From Peromyscus leucopus (taxonomy: Eukaryota > Chordata > Mammalia > Rodentia > Cricetidae): 64,000 nucleotides of DNA. How positions within the stretch are numbered: position 1 is the stretch's first letter; each line of letters opens with the position of its first letter. The stretch is taken from assembly GCF_004664715.2 (NCBI RefSeq), contig NC_051063.1, forward strand, positions 112,454,829 to 112,518,828, read 5' to 3'. A program made the position numbers and the translations under genes. Under the pieces are notes generated by a model that saw only the letters and a list, made by a program, of their open reading frames with translations, searched no databases and was not told where the DNA came from. This document shows, in pieces, positions 9,724 to 22,278 of the stretch.

Positions 9724-12700
9724 CTGAGAGAACGAGGGTTTGATGTTAGGACATAAAGAGACTATACCAAATTTTAAAATGCACAGCAAAAAAAGAACCC
9801 CTCAGGAGGCATTTTTTAATCTTAGCAGTTGTTGAGGCTTCATTGAGGACTCATTATTGGTGGAATCATTTTAGCTGATGAGGGCTCTTTGCCAGGGCGT
9901 TCACTCTCTTGGAGGACAGGCATCACGTGCAATATTGGATTGAAGCTGAACCTGCCTCTTTGTGATCTGTAGTCCCTGGCTTGGTCTGTTTGGTCCCTGT
10001 AGTCCCTAGAGTGAGACTAAACTTCCTCTCAGGCAGGCCTTAGAGTATTTACATGAAGTGCTTGTGTGTCGCTGGAGGTTCCGCTTCATCAGAACAGACT
10101 GTCCTTCAACTACTTCTTTGTTGTATTTCGGAACCTAAACTTCCTTTGTCTAACTTTGAGTAAATTTCCACATCTCTAAAATATATGTAAGACCCAGAAT
10201 TAAAGACAGTTTTCCAGAAGCGGCAGAGGGAGGAAAGAGAATAGTTTCTCTTTGCACCTGGGTTTGTTAGGCAGCGCTACACCCGAGAGAACTAGATTTG
10301 CTTGTTCTCAGGTCCTAACTTTACAAAAGGTTTAGTTTCTTGCTTTCATCCCTCTTGAGGTCTGCTCTTTACCCTCCACGCAAATCTGGTGAGCAAAAAC
10401 ACATAGAGCTTCTGGAGTGTTATGCTAAGTAAAGCAGACCCTTGAGGTATTCGACAGCTTTAACTACTCAACTTCTACCAATGTTGAGGTATGCCTGTAG
10501 TGACTAGAACTCTAAACTTCCTATTCTTATGACCAGATGACAGCAGAAGTGTCTGCTGAAGGTGGACACTTCAGTAGCCACAGAATAACTGAGAAGTGCT
10601 GGGGCCACAATATTTTCAAATAAGACTGTAATCTAGCAATCTAGGCAAATGGTGAGCTAGGTTGGAGGAGCTTTGGTATGGATGGAGGAGCTTGGTATAG
10701 AAGGATCTCTAACATAGTAGGTGTAGGGTACAGTTAGACAGAAGGAATAGTCTCTAATGTTTATTGACAGAGATTAATTGACTATTTCAAAGCAGCTAAT
10801 AGGGATTTGGAATGATCTCAAGTATAGACTCAAGTGATAAATGCTTGAGGAGTCTGACTTGACCATTACATTTTGCATTTATGAATCAAACTATTATACC
10901 ATATCCCATCAACACATATGATTACTATTTATAAATTATAATATATTTAAAAGGCAACACCAAAAAAGAAACTCTGATGCCCGCTTGATTTTTTTCAGAT
11001 ATGACTATAAAGGAATTATTAAGACTTTTTTTATGTCTTTGATTTATCATTAACTATGTAGATGTTATTTGAACACATGATAACTTAAGTGCTACCTAGT
11101 TTTAAGGACAAAGAAGTTAGGAGGAGAAAGGATATTTTTCTAGTTCTCTCTACAATGAATTTATTAATTCCTAACCAGTATTAGTGTATCTTCTCAGGGT
11201 CTCTAGGCATTGAAAGTAAAGGTTCAACCAAATGAATAGACATTTTGTTTGGCTGCTTAGGTACATTTTTGAAAGCATCTGGGCCTTGCATGCCACTTAG
11301 GGGCCAGAGATTCAGGGTTGGAATGCTTGGGCTTAGTCAATCCCTTTTCTATTGCAAGGAGCTTGAAGTAGTGAGGGGACACCCCTAAGGTTGTCTGTAA
11401 AGTAACCAGGAGTTCTAGAGTGAGAACTGGAGCTGCTTCTTGAAACCACAGTCTGGCAGATGCCATATTATACTAAAGCTTGGTATCCTCTGAAACATGG
11501 TTATGTGAAGACAGAGGTTGGACATGGGTTTGGATGCCACTGAGAGCTGAAGTCCAAAGTAGGTATTTCCTGAACCGTTGTTGCTATAAATACTCTCAAT
11601 CTGTTCCTCAGAGTTCATGCCTAAGCTTCAAGTTCTTTGAGGGAGGAACCTGTGGCTTATTCATTAGGTTGACTCAACACTTGCTGAACGAGTGAGTGAA
11701 GGAATAAATGATAAGTGAGGCAAATAAACATATTTATGATAGATACAAGTAGGGAGTAAACACAATGGATCATGAGTCTAAAGCCATAAAAGACCATTGG
11801 TGGTGGTAGGCTACATGGGCACAGGCAAGCTTCTCTTTTTTATGGGGCAGGTACAGAAGTCAGGAGGCAGCACATTAGGAAAACATCTCTTTCATACATG
11901 CCCTTGAATTTACGTTCCTCTGAAAAGGCAGCTGTGTGCTTGCTAATAAGCTCTGTGAATGATGCGAGTGAGAAGTAATGTGTTTGATGGCGTGTCCCTG
12001 TCTCATTGTGACAGCTGCCATGCTTGTGTTCCAGCTGACCGAGCTTTGCCCCTTCCCAGGGAATGGGCAATTCCTGACAGCATTGCTCCTGAGGTAAAAG
12101 CTCCAGGAGAGAGTGAACCTTAAACAGCCAGCCTTTCTTTAGTAATGAGATTGCACAGGGCTGAGTGCCATTAACTGCAGTGGAGAGCCATGAATATGGT
12201 CGCAGCAAATTATGCCAAAGACACTGTCCTCATTGTGGCATCTAGCCTTTGGCATGCTTAATTTTCCTTGGTGATAAGTGCCTGTGATAGGGCCCCAAGG
12301 CAGAAACTAAATAAGTCATCTCGTAGTTGTGGAAGGAGTAGATCTTCCACTGAGTACCAGATGGGCTGTCTCCCAGAGTCACACTGGACTAAATGTGCCA
12401 CAGCTCTTGGCCCCTTAGGCTTTACTTCCCTGGGTGGTCATCAGTCCTGCTGTGTGTTTATGATGTGGAATAATTTCTATTTCTGAAATGAGCTTTTACG
12501 ATGCTGTTCCCAGGAGGCGAGCACTACTTTTCTCCTCTTAATGTTAATATTGCATAGCTTTGTGTGGCTGTCTACAGTTTATAAATCACTTTTACATAAT
12601 GACATTTGTGGTCATTAGCTAAGTTTATGTAATACCCAACACAGGAGAAGTTTAACATGTGCTGTCGGAGTAATAACAGGAGCACTCTTTTATCATGAAT

Positions 12701-14183
12701 ACACAGTTTTCTATGTGGTAATTGTAGTTAATGTTTTCCTGTTGGCCTCCTAATTTTATTTACTTATCTTGGCAAAAAACTTTGTTTACCTTTACTTCTG
12801 GGGATATATTCTTCTTTTAGGATAAAACTCTGGTGATTTCCCCAGAGATCAACTATGCATTTTAGGTTATGTTAATTTTCTCAGCTGCCATTCCAACTGC
12901 TGTGGCTCAATTTGCAGCTTTATCCTCAGAGGAGACCAAACAGGTAGCTGCTACCCTCAGAAAACAATAGCTTTCATCTTTGGGAATAAATACCTTCTAT
13001 ATTTATAATCTTTCCATAAGCATTATTTTCCAGGGTGTTCTGTATGGTTCAGTCCAACAAGATTCTCCTGAGGCCTGCCTGGAAGCAGCATTTGAACTAG
13101 GCTCTTGTAACTGACGTCATCTGGCAATTTTCTGGAATCTACTTATGTGTTTGATAATGATACGATTGAATTAATGCTCCATAAAAAGTAACTGCATATC
13201 TTTTGCAATAATACTACTATTTCCTGAGTACTTATTTTGACGAGGACTCTATGAGCCTCTCATATTCAGCCCTCTCTCTTAGGTACATGTTAATGTCTAC
13301 TTTATAGGTAAACATCTAATCTTAGGGAGCTCAGGCAATTTGTGCTGGGGTTATATGAAGGATCATTGGCAGCGCAAAGAGCTGGCTCTTTTTCACATCT
13401 CTGCTGTGGCCTCTCTGTTCTGCTACCATTCCCTACAGTAGTTTCACAGTTACCTTAGGTTGCCTAGAGGGGTGTTCTATGTAGGGTTGCTTAGAGGGGT
13501 GTTCTGTCAGATCATGATTAGCTGCCTAGTTTATTTATTGTTCTTTGAAGAAAGGTATTTTACAAGACCTTTGGAAATGCTTTGAAAAAAAATCAGAACC
13601 GTGCATTTCCCATGCCGATATATTTGTACAGATGTAGAGATGGGTATATTAAAGGATAGTTATAGTCATAGTCATGCGCCAGAGAAGGCTGTTAATAACC
13701 ATGGTCTGTATGTTTTAACATAGAGTCAGAATTCTACTAAGGGTGATGGAAAATGTCAATGGAAAGAGTTAGGAAGTGTTCTTTGTGCCCTGTATCAAAA
13801 CAAAACAAAACAAAACAAAAAGCCCACATTTAAAGATTTACCTGTGAAACTGTTCTCAAAGTTAAGAGACAATATAAAAACAATGGTCACTTGTCATCTG
13901 CAAAAACCAAAACTAGAAACTCAAATAATTGCCCCCTCCACCCCCCAAAAAATTCTTGGACCAAATGAAGCTATCAACAAATAAAAAATGTAAAGGTTAA
14001 AGCAACTTGTAAGATGGTAAAGAATTACTGACTCAAAAAGTTTAGTATACATGTATTAAAAAGGGGAAATGCTTAATGATCAACACAGGCATTTCCTGCC
14101 TATAAGCCTCTGTGACAAACTGCTGCTGATTGCTGTGTAATTTGGAGCAGGGAGCTGCATGAGGACTTTGGTCCTCCACTTAC
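9724..14183 (-). other. Dlg2 intron (4.46 kb), largely repeat-free
   Basis: There is no exon or clear SINE between the two GK exons. It holds a 27-bp tandem duplication near 13459-13505 and a (CAAAA)n run at 13795-13821. Chance open frames near 11257-12486 have no recognisable domain. Confidence 0.8.
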
Positions 14184-14293
14184 ATCAGAGGTTCCAGAGA
14201 CTTGGGCTTTATGAAGATGGCGATGGGATAGAGCTGGGCGACTTGTAACCGCTTAATAGCATTTCCCGATACATCAAGTATACAGTGTTTGCC
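14184..14293 (-). CDS. Dlg2: Dlg2 GK-domain exon ([20 protein letters not shown]...)
   Basis: This minus-strand exon begins after acceptor CTTTCAG with GGC AAA CAC and ends CTGAT|GTAAGT. It is 110 bases: 36 whole codons plus two bases of a Met codon completed in the next exon. It encodes [20 protein letters not shown] followed by [16 protein letters not shown]. This is the central beta-sheet of the guanylate-kinase-like domain. The [14 protein letters not shown] stretch is near-invariant in DLG proteins, and [19 protein letters not shown] is typical of DLG2 (DLG1: IAQLYPISIFIKPKSMENI). The frame is intact and the splice sites are canonical, so this looks like a functional exon, not a retrocopy. 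Confidence 0.97.
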
Positions 14294-15659
14294 CTGAAAG
14301 ATAAGATAATACCAGGTTAAAAATATCAAGAAAAATGGCCAGTGTCCAGTGAAATAAAATAAAGCTTGTTTTTAGAGAAAAGTATGAAATGCTGGGGTTC
14401 TAAAGACTAGAAAAACAAAACAAACTCACTTCAAAGAGTCATTCTAAGTCTTTGAGGTAGGTATTACTGACTGCATTTTACAGGAGAGAAGACTAAACAA
14501 TATTGACCAATGATGCAAAATTTGCCAGTAGGAAGACCGAAACCCAGCTCTTGAGCTTGGGCAGAACTACTGGTTGGAACAGAGCTTTCATCATTTTACC
14601 CTGAATCAGTGTTAAACCTGTAAAAATGGTGATCACAGGAGCTCCGAGCAGTTCTATACATTTGCTCGGTTCTTGTATGTACTCTGTCGTGATACATACG
14701 TGTTGGAAGGCAGACACAGAAGCATTACCTTCAGTTACATATGGTTATATGCTGACTCTGCAGTGGATCTGTAAACTTGTTTGTTAGCAGATAAAAAGCC
14801 TACTCCTTTACAGCACACCTCATTTAACTTGGCTTCCAGAGCTGTGGACGCTCAGTGCCAGGAGCTACTTCATAACATATTTCTGGAAAAGTAGAATCAT
14901 TTGCCACATCACATTCTACCTCCTGGAGAGAAATGGCCTTATTACTCTGAGGCTGTGGGATCTTTACACAAGAAAAAAGGTATTTTTATGTAGATAGAAG
15001 CAGTCCTAAATCAATGTTACAGGGAAAACTCATGTTGTCTGTACAAAATGAAGAGTCCAGTGAACACTCGAACGCTTAGGAGAAATACACCAAGATGCTT
15101 CATGCCTTATCACTTAAGCGATAAATTCCAAGTTTGCTCTCTGTGAAGTGCATTGCGTATACGGAAAGTGTGAGTGCTGTTTCATCATGTACTAGCCAGT
15201 ATTTTTTCAGTAAACACAGGCCACATTACATGTTCAAAGAGGAAAATAGACACAGCTTTCCAGATTACTGATTAGAAATGGTCCATAAAGCTTGACAGAG
15301 TTTTAACTGTTGGGAAGGGGAAACCAGATATCTTCTAGTATGTCGTCAGACATTAAACTTCCTAATGTTGATACATTGGCGAAGACATCAATTATATCTC
15401 CTAATAGGGTGCAGCATGGTATTTCCATAAATGCTTACAGTATATTCTTTCTACCCTCTCCTAATCACACACCTTTTTCTCTGCCCTCAGTAATTCCTCC
15501 TTTCAGGTCAATACTCTTTAACATGAGAGAGAATGAATATGTAGTACTTGTCTTTGTGTGACTGGCTTATCTCACTTGTGTAATATTCCTCATTCCATGC
15601 ATTTTGCTGCAGATAATATGCTTCCATTCTTTAGGGCTGAAAAATACTTCATTGTGGCG

Positions 15660-15661
<2 letters not shown>

Positions 15662-15711
<50 letters not shown>

Positions 15712-15750
15712 CATCATCATCATTATCATCATCTATCATCAATCATCATT
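15662..15750 (+). repeat. (CTAT)n tetranucleotide plus (TCA)n microsatellite
   Basis: About 12 CTAT units (15662-15710) run directly into an imperfect TCA tract. It lies inside the L1 relic. Confidence 0.95.
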
Positions 15751-15934
15751 AGATTTTCTTTATTCATTTGCTATAGACATCTTAGCCATTACTGACATTG
15801 CCACAAGCACCATAGACCTGGGGAAATCCCTTTGATATGCTGATTTTACTTCTTTTGGATCTGTAGTCAGAATTAGGACAAATAGTTCAGGTAGATCTAG
15901 TTTTAGGTTTCAAGATTTATTATTATTATTATTG

Positions 15935-16081
15935 GTTTTTTTGAGACAGGGTTTCTCTGCATACTTTGGTGCCTGTCCTGGATCTTACTCTGCAGATCAG
16001 GCTGGCTTCAAACTCACAGAGATCTGCCTGGTTCTACCTTCCGAGTGCTGGGATTAAAAGCGTGCACCACCACTGCCCAGC
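15935..16081 (-). repeat. B1 SINE
   Basis: The antisense B1 shows poly(T), GAGACAGGGTTTCTCTGCAT, TTCAAACTCACAGAGATCTG and GAGTGCTGGGATTAAAAGC. It is inserted into the L1 relic. Confidence 0.92.
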
Positions 16082-16083
16082 AA

Positions 16084-16293
16084 TTTATTATTTTTAATTA
16101 TGTGTATGCATGCGTGTCTGTGTAGGGGTATGTGTACATCAGTGTAGGTGCTGGCAGAGGTCAGAGGTGTGGGATTCACTGGGGCTGAGTTACAGGTGGA
16201 TGTGAACTATTCGACACAGTGCTGGGAACTGGACTCAGGTTCTTTGCAAGAGCTGGAAGTGCTTGTAACCATCTAGCCATCTCTCTAGGTCCT
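16084..16293 (-). repeat. B2/B3-family SINE
   Basis: The antisense element shows GGCAGAGGTCAGAGGTGTG, GTGCTGGGAACTGGACTCAG and ACCATCTAGCCATCTCTC. It is diverged. Confidence 0.75.
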
Positions 16294-17301
16294 GGCTTTG
16301 GTTTTGAAGTACACCATACTGCTCTCTGTGATGGCTGTGCTAAGTTCACAGTTCCCTACAGAATATCTGATTTTCTTTGTCTTTCTATCCTCCCAGCATT
16401 TATTTACTTTTTTCATAATGGCCATTCTTATTGGGGTACAGTCAAAATGGCTTTGATTGGTTTTTCTGATGTAGCCACCATTTTTAACATATAGTCCGGT
16501 CATCTGATATCTTCTTTTGAGACACGTCAGTTCACACCATTTGCCTAGTTAAAACAATTAGTCATTACTTGTTAAGCGATTAGAGTCCCTTATACACACG
16601 TTGGATATCATCACTCTGTCAGATGACTAGCTGGCAAGTATTCTCTCTCATCCTATGGGTCGTCTTCTTAGTCGATTGTTTCCTTTGCTGTGTACAAACT
16701 TTTAGTTTGATGGACTCTCATCTATCACTTTAAGGTCCTGGGCTTTTAAGGTCCTATCCAATGTTTTGAAGTTCCTCTGCCATTTTCCCCCAGCAGTTAA
16801 AGAATTTCTGATCTTACATTTATGTCCATAACCCACCCTGAGGGGATGTCTGTACAGGATGAGATGAGATTAAGTTTTAGAATTCTGCATAAAGATCCCC
16901 AGCTTAATCAGTATCCTTTATTGAAGAAAGCATCTTTTTCAGTATTTTTGGTACCTTTATTGAGATGTTCTTTGTGTCTCCTTAGCTGGCCCCTCCCCAT
17001 GTAGTGTCTTACTTTATAGTCCAGGCTGTCTTGGAACTTTCAATATTTCTAGAATGCTGAGGTTAAGACATGTATCACCATACCTGATGATGTCTTTTCT
17101 TTTCTTAGGTTTTGTTTTTCTCTTTTTTAGCTTCTGTGAGGCTAGTCTAATGGCCATGAATACTTCAGTGTTTCCTGGTCTTGCTGGGTATCCATTTCTC
17201 CTTCATTTTTAAAGGGTAATCTTGCTAGGTAGTTTTTTTTTTTTTTTTAAAACATTTAGACTTGGGCTATCTATCTCACTGTGTTCCCTCTTACACTGTA
17301 G

Positions 17302-17460
17302 ATTTTTTTTTTTGTTTGTTTTTGAGGCATGGTTTCTTTGTGTAGCTTTGGCTGTCCTAGAATTAGCCCTGTAGACCAGCCTAGACTTGAACTCACAGAG
17401 ATCCACCTGTCTCTGCCTCCCGAGTACTAAGATTCAAGTGTGAGCCAACAATGCCTAGCT
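17302..17460 (-). repeat. B1 SINE
   Basis: Antisense B1: poly(T), GAGGCATGGTTTCTTTGTG, TGAACTCACAGAGATCCACC and CTCCCGAGTACTAAGATTC. An older half-B1-like piece may lie at 16993-17090. Confidence 0.87.
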
Positions 17461-17479
17461 TTACTTTTGGTATCTTGTG

Positions 17480-18830
17480 TACAATATCCTGTGGTAAAGA
17501 TTGAATTTTGGTTATACTTACTTCAGGGCCCTATAAGCTACCCCTTCTTTTATGTGTACATAGTTTTCTTCTGTGCCCTGAAATTTTTTCTCCCCATCTC
17601 CTGTGCTTTTGAAATTTAGATATTTGTTCATTTAACGGCTCTGTAGATCTTTGATACTCTTGCCATTCTTCTTGTTTGATTTTATTTCTTTTATTTGGGC
17701 TATTTTTAAAAACTGTCTTGCTGTTCACATAATCTTGTCCATTTGATATAACTGGCTGTTGAGGCTATCAGCTTTTTGAAATGTTTGAAAATTATTTTAT
17801 GTATTTCATTATTGCCTGGTAAGCAATAGGTGTTTCCTCTGGCACTGTTGATGCTGTTACTATCAACGATCCAGGACACCACTGGCCATTGTGGTGATGA
17901 GGTTCTAAAGCATTTTCCTCTAATCAGTGGTATGACCCCAGGTCTTGCATGGGAAGAGGGGATGGCAGAACTACAGAACATCCTCTGTGCTGTTCACTGC
18001 CAGTCTTGACAAGATGGAGTGGTGGGTAGCCGTGTGACTGTTGGGGGCAGTAGCAAGAATCACGGTACTCTTTGCTTCTGCTTAAGTGATGGTGTCTGCC
18101 CAGGAGCAGGACCTTAGCCAGAGTTAGCCAGTGTTCATCTTGAGGACAGAGTTGTCCTTTGGTGATGTGACAGCTGGGGCTTCTGTTGTCATCTTACTGT
18201 TTCGGGTCTAGTGCTTGCCCTGGAGTGAGGATGAGTGGGACACGAATATATCCAGGCAAAGTTTCTTCTTGGTGTCCCTATCCTTGTTTGCCTATGGTCA
18301 GTGTGACAGCATGTCAGAATTTCTCAAGCACTGCACGGTGCCTGCCTTCAGTCCTGGTACTATCACGAAGCCACACACAACACAGCACATCTCCTAATAG
18401 GGCATCATTCTCTTTCCTGTCTGTCTCAACACCTCTCCCCTACAGTGCAGGTTCTTCAGGAGCTTAGGTCACAGACACTCTGCTGGCTTAAACTGCCTTC
18501 ACAGTCCAGCCACCCCTAACTCAGCAGAGTATAATGAATGTGGGGTTTCAAGAAAGGAGAATGTAAGATTTTCTGACCCCTAGGAGAGTCCATTCCAGAC
18601 TGTAGCTCTGTTCTCTAAGTGGCTCCTGGGCCTGGCATGTTGGAGGTCTTCTGGGGGAAAACATGAAATCCTTTTCCAAAACGAGGCTATTGTACAGCTC
18701 TCAGGCTGTTTGTCTAAGTGGAAGTTTCCTGTAGTAGAGTTGTGAGCAGCTGCAGTACAAGGGTTTGCTGAGAAGCTCCTTTTCACTTTAACAAGGACAC
18801 CCCCACCCCCACCCCCCACCCTGGCTTTGG
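17480..18830 (-). repeat. Possible further L1 (5' part) relic
   Basis: The stretch reads like decayed antisense L1 upstream sequence, for example the AACTGTCTTGCTGTTCACAT and GATATAACTGGCTGTTGAGG regions. Orientation and order agree with the 3' L1 piece at 15340-16990, so both may be one old element with its middle lost. This is weakly supported. Confidence 0.3.
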
Positions 18831-19625
18831 AGATGCTGTTGCCAAGATGTTTTGTTTTTGTTTCACGCTATTGTCCCAGGTCTTTGATTGCATGGTTTTC
18901 CTCTTTCTTTCCGATTTCCAGTTCTCTCTTACCCCACTCACCTTAAAATGAAACTATATACCTGTTACTTTAGGTCTCTGTGGAGGGGAATTGTTTAATT
19001 CATCAGTATATCAAAAGGGGGATTAACATCAAAAGGAGGGAATCACACTGAGTCAGACAGACAACTGTTTTCCTCCTTTGGATTATCCATGTCTTTATAT
19101 GAGATAGGATCCATCATCTACGGGGCAGATTTGAAAGCCACAGTGAAGTGGTTTCCTATCTATTCTCCCTTCAATATTTTCCTCTTTTCTATGCTCCTGA
19201 TATTGTCAAGAAGGGAATTTCAGCATCAATGCCTCTTCCAAGTCAAACTTTGGCAGCAACAGGCTGAACTGTCCTCCCATGAATCTCCCTTCCACAGGAG
19301 AATGTTAAGTTTTCAGGGAGAGAAAAACTCAACTTATCCAGGCAACTAAGGGTATCAAAGCTACCTTAAAAAATTCAGTCTTGTTAATCTGGGTCAGACA
19401 GTGAGCCAAGAATAAACCTAGTCCCCATAAGCCACAGGCTGTGAACTGTCTGGGACAATGGGTCTCCTCTCTTCCCTTCGTCTACAAGTCGGCCAGAATA
19501 CAGTGATATTGCTTTAAGGTAATTCTCTCCATGGATATTAATTTGCGATCAGAAAAGAGCAATGACCAAAAAAGTTTACTGCGAGAACCTTCTTTAGGGA
19601 GTTGTAAGAGGATTGGCAAACGTAC

Positions 19626-19798
19626 CCTTTCTGCTACGAATCTCACAGACTGCACACTGGTTCCATATAAATTGTCATTGTACTGGCCAGCTTCTATAAA
19701 TTTGTGCTCTTGGATATCTTTCTCCATTTGTTCTCTAGAAATGACAAAGTGATAGTCTCTGCCGTCGACTTCGTAGTCACGCTTTGGCCTCGTAGTGT
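19626..19798 (-). CDS. Dlg2: Dlg2 GK-domain exon (phosphopeptide-binding region)
   Basis: This minus-strand exon has acceptor TTATAAAG|ACACTACG and donor GAAAGG|GTACG. Its 173 bases finish a split His codon and then give 57 codons. They read [40 protein letters not shown], then [17 protein letters not shown]. From knowledge of the MAGUK GK family, the Arg residues of TTRPKR, the Tyr of GRDYHF and the Tyr of the EAGQYN segment line the former GMP site, now used to bind phosphorylated partner peptides (SAPAP/GKAP, LGN type). [13 protein letters not shown] and VRFVAER are DLG2-like; DLG1 has NNHLYGTS and VREVAEK. The exon joins in phase 0 to the next one (AGG|GGC). No disruption is seen. Confidence 0.97.
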
Positions 19799-20344
19799 CT
19801 TTATAAAAGAGGAAACAGTGAAAAAGTAAGATACATTTTTAATTATAAACTTCTTTTCCATCTGATACTTTCTTCAACACAGATACATGGATATGTGTCA
19901 TACGTAGTATGATGGGCCATGACATAGTAATGAGTGCCAGTCTTACCTTCCCATATAAGCAATGATAGAATAGGACAAGATACAAGAAATGGCTTGTTTC
20001 AGGTATCAGACAATAGATAAGGCACAGCTGTAATTATAACAAATGAGAAACATGTGAAGGAAAATTTGTATTTATCCTTCCTAGCTGCCTTGTTACTGGT
20101 TCTAAATGGAGAGTCCAGAGGCTGCTTAGTGTTAGAAGATACTGTAGTTCATATAAAATTGGACATTTTGGGGTGGTAGAAAAAGCCACACCTCTAGCCA
20201 TACCTAGAAGGTTCCTCTAGGCTGGCTTGAGGCCAGCCTTCAGAAGTTTAAAATCAAGTTACAAATACCACAAGCTGATCTGTCAGTACGTTATTGCTTT
20301 ATAAAAACAAAATATTCTATAAAGGTAGATAATAAAATCCAGAC

Positions 20345-20485
20345 TCTCAACAATACGGCCTCACACCTGAGTGTGAGTCTGCACACATGTAATTCTAGCA
20401 CCCAGGATTCAGCAGCAGAAAGGTCATGAGTTCTAGGCCAGTAGGGTTAGCATAGTGAGATTCTGTCCCCAAATAACAACTGCCT
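20345..20485 (+). repeat. Old B1-like SINE
   Basis: CACATGTAATTCTAGCACCC, AGAAAGGTCATGAGTTCTAG and TAGTGAGATTCTGTCCCCAA follow the B1 order with many substitutions. Confidence 0.5.
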
Positions 20486-21673
20486 CAAAATACATAGCAC
20501 CACAACAACAGAACAAAATAGGTTATAAAGACATAAATCAAAGATGTGAGAAAATGTGCTATAATAATTAGGAGGAAAAATGGGCATATAATTATGAATA
20601 TGTTTAGGTACTTAAAATTATATATAGTAAGGGAATCCTAGTTCAGTGGGACCTAAAGTCAGCAAATCTAGCAATTTTATGTTGATGTTTTATTAAGGTA
20701 ACAAAAAGAAAACAATGTAGCTACACAACTTAGAAAGTTAACATACATCCAATCTTGGAGTCAGGTTTTTTTCTAAATATTATCTTCAAATTGATCAAAA
20801 GTTAAGATAAATTTATCCCCAAATATATTGATTATAGTAATTTATAACACAAATCCATAGTATCATAAAGGAGGGGAAATAAAAAAAACGTCTACAAATT
20901 TTTTGGTGAATATAGTTATTTTAAATTGTTACATAACAACTTAGATTTAAAATTAAGTACATGAAAAATGTATTGGAAGGAAGAATGATTTTGTTTCTGG
21001 TTGTTATGTGGGGGTTCCTTGGCTAACTTTTTTAAAAAAATTTTCCAACTCCTGTACAATCAATATGTACTTATTCCCACAGAACAGTGCTAGTAATGAA
21101 AATAAGAAAACCAGGAAAGAAAAAGGGGAGTGTGTGCAAGGTAGAAGGGCAAGTTACAATAATGTTTAAGGTTCTGATTTCCTTCTCGCAAATAGCAGAT
21201 GCTATGAACAAGCCAGGCTTTCCTTTACCCCTTCCCACCTGAAGACGTTCTTAGGGTCTGTTCTACCTCTTCCCAGAGTCCCTGCGGGAACCTTTTCCTG
21301 AGGTCCAGCAACCTTCCCGGCCCTCTTTTTATCTGTGTGCTGCATACATGGAATTCCTTCTTTCCTTTATGACCCTAAGTGAATTAACAGTACTGAAATA
21401 TTTGAGATATTTGAAATTATAAATCTAAAGCAACAACAACAACAAGCCCACAGGTAAGAGCTATTTGTTGGGATCGGATTTAAGAGTCTCTATCTAATAA
21501 CGCCCTGTCTCCATGTACAGGCAGTCTTTGTGCATAGGGAAAGTGGAGAGGTGTGGTAGTGGTAGTTTTGAGAAAGGTAAGACAGACTAAATATTACAGA
21601 CTGTGTTCAGAGGAACTTGGAAATCTAATTGTCTATAATCTCAAGGCTTGAAATCTTTGGTGGCCTACAGGAT

Positions 21674-21678
<5 letters not shown>

Positions 21679-21728
<50 letters not shown>
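21679..21728 (+). repeat. (CA)n microsatellite
   Basis: This is an almost pure run of about 24 CA units in the Dlg2 intron. Confidence 0.97.
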
Positions 21729-21731
<3 letters not shown>

Positions 21732-22176
21732 TCTGATCGCCCAGGACTATCAAAGCACAAGGAAAGACTGCTTGGCTTGAGGACTGACCCCCTGGGCTAA
21801 GTCATCCAGGATGATTTCAATGTGAGGTTTTGCTTCTGATCGTTCCTGGTCTATGGATACAGATGATATAGTGGTATTCCAATCAATCTAGAAGGACCCA
21901 CTGGGCTTATAAATAGCACGTTGTCTCAAGTGGTTGGGGAGGCTCCAGAAGGTCTTGCTATCTTCTGGAGATGAAGGTCAGTTTTCATCAATAGAAAACA
22001 ATATGTGGCAGCCCAGATCAAAAGTGTCAGGCAGATACACTAAATCGGGTGCTCAGAAAATAGGCAACTGAGGACATATGTCATCACCAGACACTCTTCT
22101 TGGAGGGGCGGGATTACACTTGATTTTCCACCAAGGACCCAAGTGTTGGCCCAGAGAAAAGAAAAGTGATACTTAC

Positions 22177-22278
22177 GAGGCACACAGGAGCCAAATTTAT
22201 CAGGAAATTCAGATATCAAGTCATCATTGATTCGATCCTTCATAGGGCCCAGGATAATCACTGGCCGGGTGTAGTTTA
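22177..22278 (-). CDS. Dlg2: Dlg2 GK-domain exon (degenerate P-loop)
   Basis: On the minus strand, acceptor TTCTGCAG precedes TAAACTACACC and the donor is GCCTC|GTAAGT. The 102 bases finish an Ile codon (A+TA), give 33 codons and leave one C for the following His codon. The product is [20 protein letters not shown] then [13 protein letters not shown]. It opens the guanylate-kinase-like domain. The P-loop position reads GPMKDR, lacking the GxxGxGK[ST] form of active guanylate kinases. This agrees with the established view that MAGUK GK domains bind proteins and do not phosphorylate GMP. The intron to the next exon is about 2.4 kb and the one before is only 0.87 kb. Confidence 0.97.

Larger units (their letters stand above)
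15340..16990 (-). repeat. Ancient L1 3' portion, interrupted
   Basis: The plus strand reads as the complement of the L1 3' ORF2/3' end. Recognisable phrases are GACTGGCTTATCTCACTTG (about 15561), CTTTGATATGCTGATTTTAC (about 15831), AGATGACTAGCTGGCAAGTA (about 16620) and TTTCCTTTGCTGTGTACAAA (about 16680). The pieces keep their order and are separated by the simple repeat, B1 and B2/B3 elements listed here, so those inserted later. It is heavily decayed, with no usable frame. Confidence 0.75.
14294..19625 (-). other. Dlg2 intron (5.3 kb) with nested repeats
   Basis: This intron contains an antisense ancient L1 broken by a (CTAT)n/(TCA)n repeat, a B1 and a B2/B3 element, then another B1 at 17302-17460. 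No further exon was recognised. Confidence 0.85.
19799..22176 (-). other. Dlg2 intron (2.4 kb)
   Basis: It contains one diverged B1-like piece (20345-20485, plus strand) and a (CA)n microsatellite (21679-21728). No further exon was recognised. Confidence 0.85.

Noticed and set aside
15662..15710. CRISPR-like regular repeats
   Set aside because: This is a simple (CTAT)n microsatellite in a rodent genome. There are no spacers.
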